Shown: positions 18,147 through 28,376, counted from the stretch's first letter. The stretch: DNA of 64,000 nucleotides from Sphingomonas sp. ID1715 (GCF_013044515.1 NZ_JABEPR010000001.1:930001-994000), one strand, 5' to 3'. Made by a program: numbers and translations. Notes: generated by a model not told the origin, from the sequence alone.

Positions 18147-19313
18147 CTAGAAGCCCTCGGGCAAGTCGATCGGCCCGACCCGCTCGCGATAGCGGGCGAT
18201 GGCATAGCGGTCGGTCATGCCGGCGATGAAGTCGGCAATGTGCCGGCTCCGCTCCGGCTCTTCCGGCGGCAGCGTCTCGCGCCACCCGTCCGGCAGCGCC
18301 CCGGGATCGGCGGAATAGGCGGCGAACAGGCCCGACACCATCACTGCCGCAGCCTCGGATGCCGCCAGCTGGCGCGGGTGGTGATAGAGTTCGCGGTACA
18401 TGAAAGCCTTGAGCTCCCGCTCCTCGGCCTGCATCGCGTGGCTGAAACCGACCAGCGCGTGGCCCGCGGCGCGCACATCCTCGACCGATCTTACGCCGGC
18501 CTCGCGGATGCGGCGGCGGGTCTCGGCGATCAGGTCGTTGACCATCAGCCCGATTTGCGAACGGACCAGTTCGGATAGCAGCCGGCGTTCGCTGATATCG
18601 GGGTAACGCTCGGCCGCGGTGCGCCAGCCGCGCGCGACCAGCGGCACCTCCATGATCTGTTCGCGGCTCAGCAAACCGGCGCGCAGGCCATCGTCGATGT
18701 CGTGATTGTCATAGGCGATGTCGTCGGCGACGGCGGCGACCTGCGCCTCCAGCGACGGCCAACTGCCGAGCTCGAGCGGAAAGGCGGCATTCGCCTCGGT
18801 CATGGCCCAGCTCGGGTTCGCGACCGGGCCGTTATGTTTCGCGAGGCCTTCCAGCGTCTCCCAGGTCAGGTTCAGCCCGTCGAAGCGCGGATAAGGCTTC
18901 TCGACCTTCATCAGCACGCGCAGCGTGTGGGCGTTGTGATCGAAGCCCCCGGCCGCTACCGTCGCGGCCTGCAGCGCCTCCTCGCCGGAATGGCCGAACG
19001 GCGGGTGGCCGATGTCGTGCGCCAGGCACAGGGCCTCGGTCAGATCCTCGTTCAGCCCGAGCGCGCGGGCGATGGTGCGGCCGATCTGCGCGACTTCCAG
19101 GCTGTGGGTCAGGCGGACGCGGAAATGATCGCCGTCCGGCGCCACGAATACCTGCGTCTTGTGCCGCAAGCGCCGGAACGGGATCGAGTGGATGATCCGG
19201 TCGCGATCGCGCTGATACTCGTCGCGGGGACCGCGCAGCGCGGCGCGTTCTTCGGGATGGAGACGGCCACGACTGTGCGCCGGATCGCAGGCCCAGGAGC
19301 TGAGCGCCCTCAT
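18147..19313 (-). CDS. dgt: Deoxyguanosinetriphosphate triphosphohydrolase-like protein (HD domain)
   Basis: This 388-residue HD phosphohydrolase hydrolyses dNTPs to deoxynucleosides and triphosphate in the better-studied relatives. Metal ligands are visible: [14 protein letters not shown] (His70) and [14 protein letters not shown] (His99-Asp100), with a third motif at [15 protein letters not shown]. The conserved entry motif [17 protein letters not shown] is present. Its ATG overlaps the stop of the upstream TPR/SPOR gene by ATGA, so the pair is translationally coupled. The open frame continues upstream in the wrong register of that gene; only the ATG at 19313 makes sense. Length and order fit the alphaproteobacterial Dgt type 2 group. 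Confidence 0.9.
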   Translation of the reverse strand: MRALSSWACDPAHSRGRLHPEERAALRGPRDEYQRDRDRIIHSIPFRRLRHKTQVFVAPDGDHFRVRLTHSLEVAQIGRTIARALGLNEDLTEALCLAHDIGHPPFGHSGEEALQAATVAAGGFDHNAHTLRVLMKVEKPYPRFDGLNLTWETLEGLAKHNGPVANPSWAMTEANAAFPLELGSWPSLEAQVAAVADDIAYDNHDIDDGLRAGLLSREQIMEVPLVARGWRTAAERYPDISERRLLSELVRSQIGLMVNDLIAETRRRIREAGVRSVEDVRAAGHALVGFSHAMQAEERELKAFMYRELYHHPRQLAASEAAAVMVSGLFAAYSADPGALPDGWRETLPPEEPERSRHIADFIAGMTDRYAIARYRERVGPIDLPEGF

Positions 19314-20914
19314 TTGCCCCCAATCTTCTCGACCGCTTCTCCCTCGTCGCTGCTCCACTGGAACGCACCGACGCCCGCCTTGCGCAGCTTGGAGACCGCC
19401 GCCTGTGCCTCCGACTGGCTCTTGAACGGGCCGGCGAGCAGGCGGTTGGTCGCGCGGTTCTTCGCGGTCCACGGCCCCTTGCCCTTCAGCTCCGGTGCCT
19501 TGCCGGACAGGCTCGCCCATTCCTTGGGCAGCGCGCCGACATTCGCTCCGCCCGCGACCTGCACCCAGATGCGCGCGGGATGCTTTGGCGGCTCGGGCTT
19601 CTTCTTGGCCGCTTCCTTGGCCTTGGCCGCCTCCGCTTTCTTGGCGTCGGCCTTCGCCTTGATCGGATCTTTCTTCGGGTCGGCTTTGGCGAGCTCCGGC
19701 GCCTTGGTAACAGCCTTGGTCGGTGTCGGCGCGGGGGTCGGGCGCGGCGTCGGCGAAGGCCGCGGAGTCGGCGTAACCCGCGGAGCCGGAGCAGTCTGCG
19801 TCACGCGCACGGTGGGCCGTGCCCCGCCCTGCTCCTCCGCGGCGGCGCGGACTTCGCGCATGATCGCATCGAGATCGCCGCGCTGGTCCACCGGCAAGCT
19901 CGCCAGCGGCGGCGCGGCCACTGTCGTGGGCGGAGGCGTCACGAGAGCCACCTGCACCGGCGGCGGGGGTGGAGTAGGCGTAGGCACCGGGATGGGTGTC
20001 GGCGTGGGCCGGACGGCGACTCGCGTCGTGCGGTTGGGCGGAGGCGAAGCCACCGGCAGCACCGTACCCGGGCGACGCCGTGGCTCGCGCGATTCCGGCG
20101 TGCGCGATGCCGTTGGCGTGGGGGACGGGACCACTTGGGGGAGCGGGGGCTGAACGGTCGTGTTCGCCGCGTAGCGGACGTTGGAGGGCATTTCGCCCAG
20201 ATGCACGGCGGCGGCCTTCTGCGCCGGCGTGAGCGCGGCCAGCTTGGCCATGAACGGGTCCATGGTCTGCGCCATCCGCTCCGGCATCACCTGGTGGACG
20301 ATGGCGCTGGCGCCGCGCAGGTCGCCGGTCATCGCCAGCACGAAGGCGCGCGCGCGCCACGCCGCCTGGTCGCGCTTGTAGAGCAGCGGGTCGAGCAGTT
20401 TCAGCGCCTGATCGCGCTCGCCGGTGATGCCGAGCGACAGGGCATAGCGCTTGGTCACTTCGTCGTTCGGCGCGCGGCTCAGCGCCAGCGCATAATCCTG
20501 CTGCGCACGCCGGTTCTCGCCGCGCAGGTCATAGGCCAGACCGCGATCGCCGGCGATCTGGGCGTCGGGAATGCCCAGCTGCCGCGCCGCGTCGAACATT
20601 CGCAGCGCGTCGCGCGGCTGGTCGGTCATCAGGAAGGCGCGGGCAAGCCCAGCCTTTACCTGACCATTGCGGGGCGAGCGTTCATCGGCGCGGGCGAAAA
20701 AGCCGAGGGCTGCATTGGCATCGCCCACTTCGAGCGCCGCCTGGCCGGCGCCGATCAGCGCGGACAGGCTCTCCGGATTGGACGCCAACTCACGCAGATA
20801 GCGCGACAGGCGGTCGGCTGGCCGCTCCGCGAACTGGGCGGAGACAATCGAGGCGGAGGCGAGCAGCAGCGCGCCGAGGCCGAAGCTGGCGGTACGGGAA
20901 AGTGAGCGGATCAC
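19310..20914 (-). CDS. TPR and SPOR domain periplasmic/envelope protein
   Basis: From a GTG at 20914 ([11 protein letters not shown]...) the protein has 534 residues. It begins with a signal peptide ([15 protein letters not shown]), then TPR-like repeats (residues about 40-240), a Pro/Thr/Lys-rich low-complexity linker ([17 protein letters not shown] and a Lys/Ala-rich run), and a C-terminal SPOR domain ([15 protein letters not shown] through [14 protein letters not shown]). This build suggests a peptidoglycan-binding envelope protein at the septum. It lies directly downstream of ftsZ, behind a hairpin, and overlaps dgt by ATGA. No named orthologue was recognised. Confidence 0.8.
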   Translation of the reverse strand: MIRSLSRTASFGLGALLLASASIVSAQFAERPADRLSRYLRELASNPESLSALIGAGQAALEVGDANAALGFFARADERSPRNGQVKAGLARAFLMTDQPRDALRMFDAARQLGIPDAQIAGDRGLAYDLRGENRRAQQDYALALSRAPNDEVTKRYALSLGITGERDQALKLLDPLLYKRDQAAWRARAFVLAMTGDLRGASAIVHQVMPERMAQTMDPFMAKLAALTPAQKAAAVHLGEMPSNVRYAANTTVQPPLPQVVPSPTPTASRTPESREPRRRPGTVLPVASPPPNRTTRVAVRPTPTPIPVPTPTPPPPPVQVALVTPPPTTVAAPPLASLPVDQRGDLDAIMREVRAAAEEQGGARPTVRVTQTAPAPRVTPTPRPSPTPRPTPAPTPTKAVTKAPELAKADPKKDPIKAKADAKKAEAAKAKEAAKKKPEPPKHPARIWVQVAGGANVGALPKEWASLSGKAPELKGKGPWTAKNRATNRLLAGPFKSQSEAQAAVSKLRKAGVGAFQWSSDEGEAVEKIGGK

Positions 20915-21000
20915 GATATCATCATAGATGCGCCCGCTCGGCTTAGGACAATCTGAACGGCGCGGCGGCGCGGCAGGATGTGCAGCGCGGGCGACCAGCG

Positions 21001-21034
21001 CCTGCCTCGCCATGTGGTCGCATGGCGAGGCAGG
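21001..21034 (-). terminator. Terminator-like hairpin after ftsZ
   Basis: CCTGCCTCGCCATG (21001-21014) and CATGGCGAGGCAGG (21021-21034) form a perfect 14-bp stem with a 6-nt loop, just downstream of the ftsZ stop. There is no T-rich tail, so it may act as an RNA-stabilising hairpin or Rho-linked end point for the division cluster. Confidence 0.6.
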
Positions 21035-21040
21035 GCCAGC

Positions 21041-22480
21041 TTACTGGTTATTCTGCCGGTTCAGGAAGCGAGGTATGTCGAGGGGGTCGCCACGCTCCTC
21101 TTCGTCCATGCCCGGCGCCTTGGCATTGCCGCGCGCGATCGACGACATGCGCTCGAACAAGGTGCCGCCACCCTGCTTTGCGGCCGGTGCAGGAGCGGGC
21201 TCCGGCTTGTCTTCCGCCTTGGGCGCGCCGAACCAGCGGCGGTTGCCGGTCAGTTCCTCGTCGATCAGCGGCTCGGGCGCGTCGAGCACCAGCTCGTCCG
21301 CCGCCGTTTCCTCGATTGGCGCGTCGAGCGTGAGCGGCTCTTCCTCGGCGACCGGCTCGGGCGCCGGCTCCGGCTGAACCGGCGCGGCCGCGACCGGCTC
21401 CGGAGCCGGCTCGGCAGCACGGGCAACCGATGGCATCACGAACGGACGCGGCTCGTCGGCCTTCTTGGTGCCGGGGAAGGAGAAGACGCGCGCCGGTTCG
21501 GGCTGCACGCTCTGTTCCGCCTCGATGCCGGTCGCGACGACCGAGACGCGGATCCTGCCTTCCAGTTCGTTGTTGAACGCCGAACCCCAGATGATGTTGG
21601 CGTCCGGATCGACCAGTTCCTTGATGTGATTGGCGGCCTCGTCGACCTCCATCAGGCGCATGTCCTCGCCGCCGACGATCGACACGATCACGCCCTTGGC
21701 GCCCTTCATGCTGACGCCGTCGAGCAGCGGATTGGCGATCGCCTGCTCGGCCGCCTCGATGGCGCGGTTGTCGCCGGACGCCTCGCCGGTGCCCATCATC
21801 GCCTTGCCCATCTCGCCCATCACCGAGCGCACGTCGGCGAAGTCGAGGTTGATGAGGCCCGGCATGACCATCAGGTCGGTGATGCCGCGCACGCCCTGCT
21901 GCAGCACCTGGTCGGCCATCTGGAACGCTTCCTTGAAGGTCGTGTTCGGGTTGGCGATCAGGAACAGGTTCTGGTTCGGGATGACGATCAGCGTGTCGAC
22001 ATGCTTCTGCAGCTCGGCAATGCCGGCCTCGGCCGACTTCATCCGGCGCGAGCCTTCGAAGCTGAACGGCTTGGTGACGACGCCGACGGTCAGGATGCCC
22101 TTTTCACGCGCCGCCTTGGCGATGACGGGGGCCGCACCGGTGCCGGTGCCGCCGCCCATGCCGGCCGCGATGAAGCACATATGCGCGCCGTCGAGCGCCC
22201 GCTCGACCTGCTCGATCGTCTCTTCCGCCGCCGCGCGGCCGATTTCGGGACGCGAGCCGGCGCCAAGGCCCTGCGTGATCTTCAGGCCGAGCTGGATGCG
22301 GCTGTCGGCCGGCGAGGCGTTCAGCGCCTGCGCGTCCGTATTGGCGACGAGGAAGTCCACGCCCTGCACGTTCGAAGCGATCATGTTCGCGATCGCGTTG
22401 CCGCCGGCGCCCCCGACGCCGATCACGCTGATGCGCGGCTTCAGCTCGTCCACTTCGGGCGGAATGAATTCGATGCTCAT
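21041..22480 (-). CDS. ftsZ: Cell division protein FtsZ
   Basis: FtsZ is the tubulin-like GTPase that forms the cytokinetic ring. The 479-residue protein has the GTP-binding loop [12 protein letters not shown] (GGGTGTG at 109-115), the N-terminal [10 protein letters not shown] glycine loop and the synergy/T7 loop [12 protein letters not shown] long acidic/Pro-rich linker follows, ending in the conserved C-terminal peptide [12 protein letters not shown], which contacts FtsA and other partners. The start at 22480 has AGGAG before it; the 17 extra residues of the longer frame are not FtsZ-like. It is the last gene of the division cluster and has its own 113-nt leader. Confidence 0.97.
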   Translation of the reverse strand: MSIEFIPPEVDELKPRISVIGVGGAGGNAIANMIASNVQGVDFLVANTDAQALNASPADSRIQLGLKITQGLGAGSRPEIGRAAAEETIEQVERALDGAHMCFIAAGMGGGTGTGAAPVIAKAAREKGILTVGVVTKPFSFEGSRRMKSAEAGIAELQKHVDTLIVIPNQNLFLIANPNTTFKEAFQMADQVLQQGVRGITDLMVMPGLINLDFADVRSVMGEMGKAMMGTGEASGDNRAIEAAEQAIANPLLDGVSMKGAKGVIVSIVGGEDMRLMEVDEAANHIKELVDPDANIIWGSAFNNELEGRIRVSVVATGIEAEQSVQPEPARVFSFPGTKKADEPRPFVMPSVARAAEPAPEPVAAAPVQPEPAPEPVAEEEPLTLDAPIEETAADELVLDAPEPLIDEELTGNRRWFGAPKAEDKPEPAPAPAAKQGGGTLFERMSSIARGNAKAPGMDEEERGDPLDIPRFLNRQNNQ

Positions 22481-22598
22481 CTCACTGACTCCTATCGCTT
22501 TTCGCCGGCGAAGCGATCGCCCCCATTGCAACGTTCCATATGAATCAGCCGACTCGCCAAATCGACCGAAAAGTTAACTCGTCCACACATTATTCACA
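22481..22598 (-). promoter_or_regulatory. ftsZ leader with three GANTC sites and a DnaA-box match
   Basis: GACTC occurs at 22487-22491, GAATC at 22542-22546 and GACTC at 22551-22555. GANTC is the recognition site of the CcrM methyltransferase that times cell-cycle genes in alphaproteobacteria. TTATTCACA at 22590-22598 is an exact match to the DnaA box consensus TTATNCACA and spans the ftsA stop. A GTTAAC half-site like those bound by CtrA lies at about 22573-22578. The sites are visible; their use in regulating ftsZ is inferred from Caulobacter. Confidence 0.5.
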
Positions 22599-23874
22599 GG
22601 TTTGTCCGGAAAGCCGTCACCAGCCGTTGGATCAAGGCCGATCCGCTCGGCCGGATGACCTGCTGTCCGCGATCGAACGACACGCTGCGCAGGTCGATCG
22701 GATCGGACGCCGCATAGCGGGTCAGCCCCGCCAAAGTCGCGAACGCCGGGCCGCTATGCGCGTCCGGCAGGCCGGTCAGACCGCGCGGACGACCGACGCG
22801 GACCGAGCGTCCGAGCAGTCCCTGCGCATAATCGGCAATGCCCTTCAGCTCCGCGCCGCCGCCGGTCAGCACGACCTGACGGCCGCGGGTGAAGCCGAGC
22901 TGCTCCAGCGCCTTGCCGACTTCGCCGAACAATTGCTCCAGCCGCGGCCGGACGATGCTGATCAGCTGCGCGCGGGTGATCCGCGCCGCTTCGCCCTGCC
23001 CTTCCTCGGCCGAGATCGGCGCGACCTCGATCATGTCGTGATTGTCGCGCGGCGTGGCGGTCGCCGAGCCGTAGAAGCATTTCATCCGCTCGGCCTGCGC
23101 CCGGCGCGTGCCGAAGGCGGAGGCGATATCGTCGGTGATATCGGCGGCGCCCATCGGGATCGAGGCGAGCCCGACCAGCAGGCCGCCGGCGAACAGCGAG
23201 ACGTTGGTCACCCCCGCCCCCAGTTCGACCAGCGCCACGCCGAGCTCGCGCTCTTCCTCCGACAGGCACGCCATGCCGGTCGCGACCGGCGACGCGACGA
23301 TCGCCTTCACCTCCAGATGCGCGCTGCGGACGCACAGATCGAGGTTGCGCACCGGCGACGGATCGGCGGCGACGACATGGATCTGCACGCCCAGCTTGTC
23401 GGCATGCAGCCCCTTGGGATTGCGCACGCCGTTAAGGCCGTCGAGTTCGTACAGCGTGGGCTGGGCATGAAGCACCATCCGCCCGGCCGGATCGATCGAC
23501 TCCCGTCCCGCGGCAAGCAGCTGGTCGATATCGTCCTGCTCGATCCGGTGACCACCTAGCTCCACCTCGACCGAGGCGATGTTGGAGACGAGCCCGCCCG
23601 CCGAAAAGCTGACCCACACATCCTCGATATTGACGCCGGCGATCCGCTCCGCCTGCTCCACCGCCTCGCGCACGGCGAGCTCGGTCGCGCCCATATCGGC
23701 GACATAGCCGCGGCGCACGCCCCGGCTCTCGCGCTGGCCGGTGCCGAGCACGTTGAGCGTCCCGCCCTCGCCCCGTTCGGCGATCAGCGCGGAGACCTTC
23801 CACGATCCGATGTCGAGAGCGGTGATCAGCTTTTCGGCGCGCGCGGCGGCGGCGCGGGTTTCTCGCCTGCTCAT
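22594..23874 (-). CDS. ftsA: Cell division protein FtsA
   Basis: FtsA is the actin-like protein that tethers FtsZ filaments to the membrane and recruits later division proteins. The 426-residue sequence has the phosphate-1 motif LITALDIGSWKVSALIAE near the N-terminus, the GAGVTNVSLFAGG phosphate-2 block, and the VVLTGGGAELKGI adenosine block. It ends in the amphipathic membrane helix region (ALIQRLVTAFRTNL). The ATG overlaps the ftsQ stop (ATGA). A 113-nt leader separates it from ftsZ. Confidence 0.96.
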   Translation of the reverse strand: MSRRETRAAAARAEKLITALDIGSWKVSALIAERGEGGTLNVLGTGQRESRGVRRGYVADMGATELAVREAVEQAERIAGVNIEDVWVSFSAGGLVSNIASVEVELGGHRIEQDDIDQLLAAGRESIDPAGRMVLHAQPTLYELDGLNGVRNPKGLHADKLGVQIHVVAADPSPVRNLDLCVRSAHLEVKAIVASPVATGMACLSEEERELGVALVELGAGVTNVSLFAGGLLVGLASIPMGAADITDDIASAFGTRRAQAERMKCFYGSATATPRDNHDMIEVAPISAEEGQGEAARITRAQLISIVRPRLEQLFGEVGKALEQLGFTRGRQVVLTGGGAELKGIADYAQGLLGRSVRVGRPRGLTGLPDAHSGPAFATLAGLTRYAASDPIDLRSVSFDRGQQVIRPSGSALIQRLVTAFRTNL

Positions 23875-24827
23875 ATCGTGTCGTTCACCTTCTGAAGTTC
23901 GGGGCTGGTCCGGGCCGGCGCAGCGGCCGGAGGTTCGGGTTGCGGCTGGGCGGCGGTGCCGTCGATCGCGTGCATCTGCCGGTCGACACGAGCGACGAAA
24001 CGCGTCGGGTCGCGCATGTCGAAGCGGAGGAAGCCGCGCCCGAGCAGCCGCTGTGCGCCGTCCATCCGCGCGAACTTGACGAGCGCGCGTTCGGCATCCT
24101 CCTGCCCCTCGGGCAGCGCGAGCGTCTCGCCCGACTGGAAGCGCAGATCCCAGCGCCGCTCGCCGATCCAGCTCGCGCCGGCGATCACGGGCTTGAGCGA
24201 CGGCGCCTTGCCGACCAGCTGCGCCAGTTCGCCGGCATGGCGGTTGGCGTTGGGGCCGATCAGCAGCGGCAGGTCAGGCGTCGCGTCGCCGGAGACATCC
24301 TCCAGTACCACGCCGCTCGCATCGATCAGCCGCAACCGCCCCTGATATTGCCAGACGGCAGCCGGCGTGCGCTCGACGATGTCGACGACCAAAGTGTCGG
24401 GCAGCCGGCGCGACACCCGCGCGTCCTGCACCCAGCCATAGCGCAGCAGCTTCGCACGCACCGTCTCGAGATCGACCAGCGGCATCGCCATTGAATGCTG
24501 GTCGAACGCGATCGCATAGACGGTCAGCCGGTCCATATTGCGAATGCCGCGCAAGTCGACGCGCTTCACTTCGAAGCCGGCCTGGCCGAACGCCCGGGCG
24601 ACTTCGTTCCCCGCGAGCGCGAATACGCCGAACGCCTGCAGCAGCAGCAGCGCGAGCGCTGCGCCGAGGCCAAGCAGCGACCAGGTCACGCCCTTTTGCA
24701 CCGTTTCCGGGCTGACCGGCGCGGCGGCGAGCAGGCGCGCACCGATTCCCTGCTTCTTCACCGGCTTGCGCCCCCGCGCCGGGGCCGCACGCGAATTGCC
24801 GCGCTTGATGGTCGCGCGCGACGCCAT
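23871..24827 (-). CDS. ftsQ: Cell division protein FtsQ
   Basis: FtsQ is a bitopic divisome protein linking early and late division factors through its periplasmic part. The 318-residue sequence has a basic cytoplasmic N-terminus, one membrane span (WSLLGLGAALALLLLQAFG, about residues 49-67), and a POTRA domain (FEVKRVDLRGIRNMDRLTVY onward). A beta domain follows (VDIVERTPAAVWQYQGRLRL). The C-terminus is Pro/Glu/Ala-rich. Its ATG shares one base with the ddl stop (TGATG), and its stop overlaps ftsA. Confidence 0.93.
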   Translation of the reverse strand: MASRATIKRGNSRAAPARGRKPVKKQGIGARLLAAAPVSPETVQKGVTWSLLGLGAALALLLLQAFGVFALAGNEVARAFGQAGFEVKRVDLRGIRNMDRLTVYAIAFDQHSMAMPLVDLETVRAKLLRYGWVQDARVSRRLPDTLVVDIVERTPAAVWQYQGRLRLIDASGVVLEDVSGDATPDLPLLIGPNANRHAGELAQLVGKAPSLKPVIAGASWIGERRWDLRFQSGETLALPEGQEDAERALVKFARMDGAQRLLGRGFLRFDMRDPTRFVARVDRQMHAIDGTAAQPQPEPPAAAPARTSPELQKVNDTI

Positions 24828-25750
24828 CAGTCGAGCGCTTCCTTGACGATCGCGTCGACCAGTTCGGCATAGGACATACCGATCGCCTTGGCCTGTTCGG
24901 GGACAAGGCTAAGCGGCGTCATGCCCGGCTGGGTGTTGGTCTCGAGCAGGAAGAGCCCTTCGACGCCCTTCTCGTCATCCCAGCGAAAATCGGAGCGCGA
25001 CGCGCCCCGGCAGCCGAGCAGCTTGTGCGCCTTCAGCGCCATGTCCATGCACGCTTCGGCGATGGCGGGCGGTACGTTGGCGGGGCAGACATGCTCGGTC
25101 AGCCCCTCGGTATATTTGGCGTCATAGTCGTAGAAGCCGGACTTGGGCTTCAGCTCGGTGACGCCCAGCGCGCGGCCGCCGAGCACCGCCGTCGTCAGCT
25201 CGCGGCCGCGGATGAACGGCTCGGCGAGCAGCTCCTCGAACTCCTGCCACGGGCCGGCGACATCGCGCCCGATCGGCTCGCCATAATTACCCTCCGCGGT
25301 GACGATGGCGACCCCGACCGACGAGCCTTCATTGACCGGCTTCAGCACATAGGGCCGCGCCAGTGGATCGCCGAAATAGAGGCTCTCCGACTTGATCACA
25401 TGGCCGCCCGGCATGCGGATGCCATGCGGCACCAGCGCCTGCTTGGTCAGCTGCTTGTCGACCGCGATTACCGAGGTGACCATGCCCGAATGGGTGTAGC
25501 GGATGCCCATCAGGTCGAGCATGCCCTGCACCGAGCCGTCCTCGCCCGGCGTCCCATGCAGCGCGTTGAAGACGAGGTCGGGCTTCGCATCGGCAATGCG
25601 CGCGGCGACGTCGCGGCCCATATCGAGCCGCGTTACGCAATAGCCGAGGCTCTCCAGCGCATCGGCCACGCCCGCGCCCGACATCAGCGACACTTCGCGC
25701 TCCGCCGACCAGCCGCCCATCAGGACGAGAATGTGGAAGGAAGCGGTCAT
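24827..25750 (-). CDS. ddl: D-alanine--D-alanine ligase
   Basis: Ddl joins two D-alanines with ATP for the end of the peptidoglycan stem peptide. The 307-residue protein starts at MTASFHILVLMGGWSAEREV and shows the usual SVGVAIV loop, FNALHGTPGEDGSVQG and the C-terminal metal motif LLETNTQPGMTPLSL. The longer reading from 25795 begins in a palindromic repeat and was rejected. It lies between murB and ftsQ, its normal place in the division cluster; the repeat at 25763-25822 separates it from murB. Confidence 0.96.
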   Translation of the reverse strand: MTASFHILVLMGGWSAEREVSLMSGAGVADALESLGYCVTRLDMGRDVAARIADAKPDLVFNALHGTPGEDGSVQGMLDLMGIRYTHSGMVTSVIAVDKQLTKQALVPHGIRMPGGHVIKSESLYFGDPLARPYVLKPVNEGSSVGVAIVTAEGNYGEPIGRDVAGPWQEFEELLAEPFIRGRELTTAVLGGRALGVTELKPKSGFYDYDAKYTEGLTEHVCPANVPPAIAEACMDMALKAHKLLGCRGASRSDFRWDDEKGVEGLFLLETNTQPGMTPLSLVPEQAKAIGMSYAELVDAIVKEALD

Positions 25751-25762
25751 GCCCTCTCCGCT

Positions 25763-25822
25763 CCCCCGCGAAAGCAGGGGTCCAGCAATAGGCACGAGAA
25801 TGGACCCCTGCTTTCGCAGGGG
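25763..25822. repeat. Palindromic element between murB and ddl
   Basis: GCGAAAGCAGGGGTCCA (25768-25784) is perfectly inverted at 25801-25817, flanked by C and G runs. It is of the CCCGCGAAAGCGGGG type common in sphingomonad intergenic regions. Confidence 0.85.
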
Positions 25823-25841
25823 AACAGGCGAGCAGCACTCA

Positions 25842-26813
25842 TTACTTCATCACCCCCACGCGCTGGATCTCCCATTCCAGCTCCACTCCCGAATGCGCCT
25901 TGACGCGAGCGCGGACTTCCTCGCCCAGCGCCTCGATGTCGGCGCTCGTGGCATTACCCAGGTTGAGCAGGAAGTTACAGTGTTTTTCAGAGACTTGAGC
26001 GTCACCAATCTGCAGGCCCCGACAGCCGGCCGCGTCGATTTCGACCCATGCCTTGGTACCCGGCGGGTTCTTGAAGGTCGAGCCACCGGTCTTCGACCGC
26101 AGCGGCTGCGACGCCTCGCGCGACGCGGCGATCCGGTCCATCTCCGCCTGGATCGCAGCCGGTTCCGCCGGGTGGCCTCGAAACGTGGCGCTGACGACGA
26201 CTGCCTGCTCCGGCAGCTCGGAGTGACGATAGGTGTAGCCGAGTTCGTCGAGGCCGAGGGTGCGCCGTTCGCCGGAGCGCAGCACCACCTCGCACGCGAC
26301 GAGAATGTCCTTCACCTCACGGCCATAGGCGCCGCCATTCATCCGCACGAAGCCGCCGACCGTGCCCGGGATCGAGCGCAGGAACTCGATCCCGCCGATC
26401 CCCGCGTCGCGCGCGGTCGAGGAGACGAGAATGCCGGAGGCGCCGCCGCCACAGCGCAGAGTGGTCACATCCACCGCCTCCACCTTCGCGAATGCCTTGC
26501 CGAGCCGGACGACGACGCCGGGCACGCCGCCGTCGCGCACGATCAGGTTGGAGCCGAGGCCGAGCGCCATCACCGGAACGGCAGGGTCAAGGCTGGCGAG
26601 GAAGCCGGCGAGATCGTCCGCGTCCTTGGGCTCGAACAGCCACTCGGCCGAGCCCCCGGCCTTGAACCAGACTAGCGGGGCGAGCGGGGCGTTGGGCGTG
26701 AGCTTCCCCTTCACTCCGTTCGTTTCGAGCGCAGTCGAGAAACGCGCGTCCACGCGGCTCAAACTCGGCTTCTCGACTTCGCTCGAAGCGAACGGATGGG
26801 AATTGGCGCTCAC
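25842..26813 (-). CDS. murB: UDP-N-acetylenolpyruvoylglucosamine reductase MurB, N-terminus altered by a repeat
   Basis: MurB reduces UDP-GlcNAc-enolpyruvate to UDP-MurNAc using FAD and NADPH. Typical segments are [13 protein letters not shown] and [18 protein letters not shown] (FAD binding), [11 protein letters not shown] (active-site Ser loop), and the C-terminal LEWEIQRVG. Two starts are possible. A GTG at 26813 overlaps the murC stop (GTGA) and gives 323 residues, but its first about 30 codons are encoded by an inverted repeat. A GTG at 26714 would give 290 residues, close to usual MurB length. I list the coupled start and consider the shorter form a serious alternative. The enzyme body is intact either way. 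Confidence 0.92.
   Translation of the reverse strand: MSANSHPFASSEVEKPSLSRVDARFSTALETNGVKGKLTPNAPLAPLVWFKAGGSAEWLFEPKDADDLAGFLASLDPAVPVMALGLGSNLIVRDGGVPGVVVRLGKAFAKVEAVDVTTLRCGGGASGILVSSTARDAGIGGIEFLRSIPGTVGGFVRMNGGAYGREVKDILVACEVVLRSGERRTLGLDELGYTYRHSELPEQAVVVSATFRGHPAEPAAIQAEMDRIAASREASQPLRSKTGGSTFKNPPGTKAWVEIDAAGCRGLQIGDAQVSEKHCNFLLNLGNATSADIEALGEEVRARVKAHSGVELEWEIQRVGVMK
26716..26795. repeat. Palindromic element overlapping the murB 5' end
   Basis: An inverted pair built on CCGTTCGTTTCGAGCG...GTCGAGAAACG and CTTCTCGACTTCGCTCGAAGCGAACGG spans 26716-26795. Elements with the same core (CGTTTCGAGCGxAGTCGAGA) recur at 61027-61088 and, in shorter form, near 55572. Here it lies immediately after the murC stop and is read through in frame by murB if translation starts at the overlapping GTG. 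Confidence 0.8.
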
Positions 26814-28213
26814 GCGATTGCCCGCATCCCGTCGGCCAGCCCGGCCGCCCACTTGGTAATATCCCCCGCCCCCAGGCACACGACCAGATCGCCCGGCTCC
26901 GCCACGCCGACGAGTTCGCGAGCCAAGGCCTCGGCATCCGTCACTTCGGCCGCCGACCGGTGCGCGCGCTCCTTCAGCCCCTCCACCAGCACCGCTGAAC
27001 TGACGCCGTCGATCGGCGCCTCGCCTGCGGCATAGACGGGCGTCACATAGACGCGGTCCGCATCGTTGAACGCGGTTTCGAATTCGGTGAGCAGGTCGCG
27101 CAGCCGGGTATAGCGGTGCGGCTGGCAGACCGCGATCACGCGGCCGTGCGTCGCCTCCCGCGCGGCCGCCAGCACCGCGCGGATTTCGACCGGGTGGTGG
27201 CCGTAATCGTCGATGATGGTGACGCCGTTCACCTCGCCGACCTTGGTGAAGCGCCGCTTGACGCCGGTGAAGCGGGCGAAGCCGTTCTGGATCGACGCAT
27301 CCGGCACGCCTAGTTCCACCGCCACCGCAATCGCCGCGAGCGCGTTCTGGACATTGTGCTTGCCGGGCATTGGCAGCCGCACATTCTCGATCGGGCGCAC
27401 TTCGCCGTCCCGCCCGCGCACCGCGACGTGGAAGCAGTTGCCGCCGCTTTCGGGCGCCACATAGGTCGCCCGCACATCGGCTTGGGCGGAAAAACCGTAG
27501 GTCACCACGCGCCGATCGCGGATCAGCGGCAGGATGTTCTGCACCTCCGGATGGTCGAGGCACATCACCGCCGCGCCGTAAAAGGGCACATTGTGCACAA
27601 ACTCGAGATAGGCGGCCTTGGCCTTATCGAACGAGCCGTAATGATCCAGATGCTCGGGATCGATGTTGGTGACGACGGCAACGGTGCCGTCCAGCCGCAG
27701 GAAACTGCCGTCGCTCTCGTCGGCCTCCACGACCATCCAGTCGGAGGCGCCCAGGCGGGCGTTCGAGCCGTAGGAGTTGATGATGCCGCCATTGATCACG
27801 GTCGCGTCGATGCCGCCGGCGTCGAGCAGGGCCGCGATCATAGATGTCGTCGTCGTCTTGCCATGGGTGCCGGCAACCGCGACCGTCGACTTCAGGCGCA
27901 TCAGCTCGGCGAGCATCTCCGCCCGCCGCACGACCGGGATGCGATGCTCATAGGCATAGGCGACCTCGGGGTTTTCGCGCTTGATCGCGGTAGAAACGAC
28001 GACCACCGCCGCACCTTCAACATTGGCCGCGTCGTGCCCGATCATCACCTTGATGCCGCGTCCGCGCAGGCCCTCGACCGCATAGCCCTCGGCTACGTCC
28101 GATCCCTGCACCGAATAGCCGAGATTGTGCATCACCTCGGCAATCCCGGACATGCCGATGCCGCCGATGCCCACGAAGTGAATGGTGCCGATATCGGTGC
28201 CGACGCCGCGCAT
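26810..28213 (-). CDS. murC: UDP-N-acetylmuramate--L-alanine ligase MurC
   Basis: MurC adds the first amino acid, L-alanine, to UDP-MurNAc. The 467-residue protein opens with the Rossmann glycine motif [16 protein letters not shown] and has the Mur ligase P-loop [14 protein letters not shown] near residue 115. Further motifs are ADESDGSFL and the [10 protein letters not shown] ribose-binding loop. It is followed by murB with a GTGA overlap. A repeat element of family A lies between it and murG. Confidence 0.97.
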   Translation of the reverse strand: MRGVGTDIGTIHFVGIGGIGMSGIAEVMHNLGYSVQGSDVAEGYAVEGLRGRGIKVMIGHDAANVEGAAVVVVSTAIKRENPEVAYAYEHRIPVVRRAEMLAELMRLKSTVAVAGTHGKTTTTSMIAALLDAGGIDATVINGGIINSYGSNARLGASDWMVVEADESDGSFLRLDGTVAVVTNIDPEHLDHYGSFDKAKAAYLEFVHNVPFYGAAVMCLDHPEVQNILPLIRDRRVVTYGFSAQADVRATYVAPESGGNCFHVAVRGRDGEVRPIENVRLPMPGKHNVQNALAAIAVAVELGVPDASIQNGFARFTGVKRRFTKVGEVNGVTIIDDYGHHPVEIRAVLAAAREATHGRVIAVCQPHRYTRLRDLLTEFETAFNDADRVYVTPVYAAGEAPIDGVSSAVLVEGLKERAHRSAAEVTDAEALARELVGVAEPGDLVVCLGAGDITKWAAGLADGMRAIA

Positions 28214-28216
28214 CAG

Positions 28217-28362
28217 TTCCTCCCCTCGCCTGCGAGGGGAGGGGGACCGGCGCAGCCGGTGGAGGGGCCCGAAGCGGAGCGGAGGGTGTGATCGTCCGCT
28301 CGCGCGGACGCCCCTCCACCATGCTGCGCATGGTCCCCCTCCCCTGCAATGCAGGGGAGGAT
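28217..28362. repeat. Composite palindromic element, family A copy 2
   Basis: It has the same arrangement as at 15022-15170: outer arms TCCTCCCC..GGGGAGGA, then GGGGGACCGGCGCAGCCGGT followed by GGAGGGG on the left, and CCCCTCCACCATGCTGCGCA followed by TGGTCCCCCT on the right, each with small hairpins. It fills nearly the whole gap between murG and murC. Confidence 0.85.
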
Positions 28363-28376
28363 CATGATGCTTCGCC

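Noticed and set aside
15901-18285. A 794-residue version of ArgS with a 219-residue N-terminal extension
   Set aside because: The extension is low-complexity, overlaps a plus-strand secreted protein gene and is not ArgS-like; the TTG at 17628 gives the normal length.
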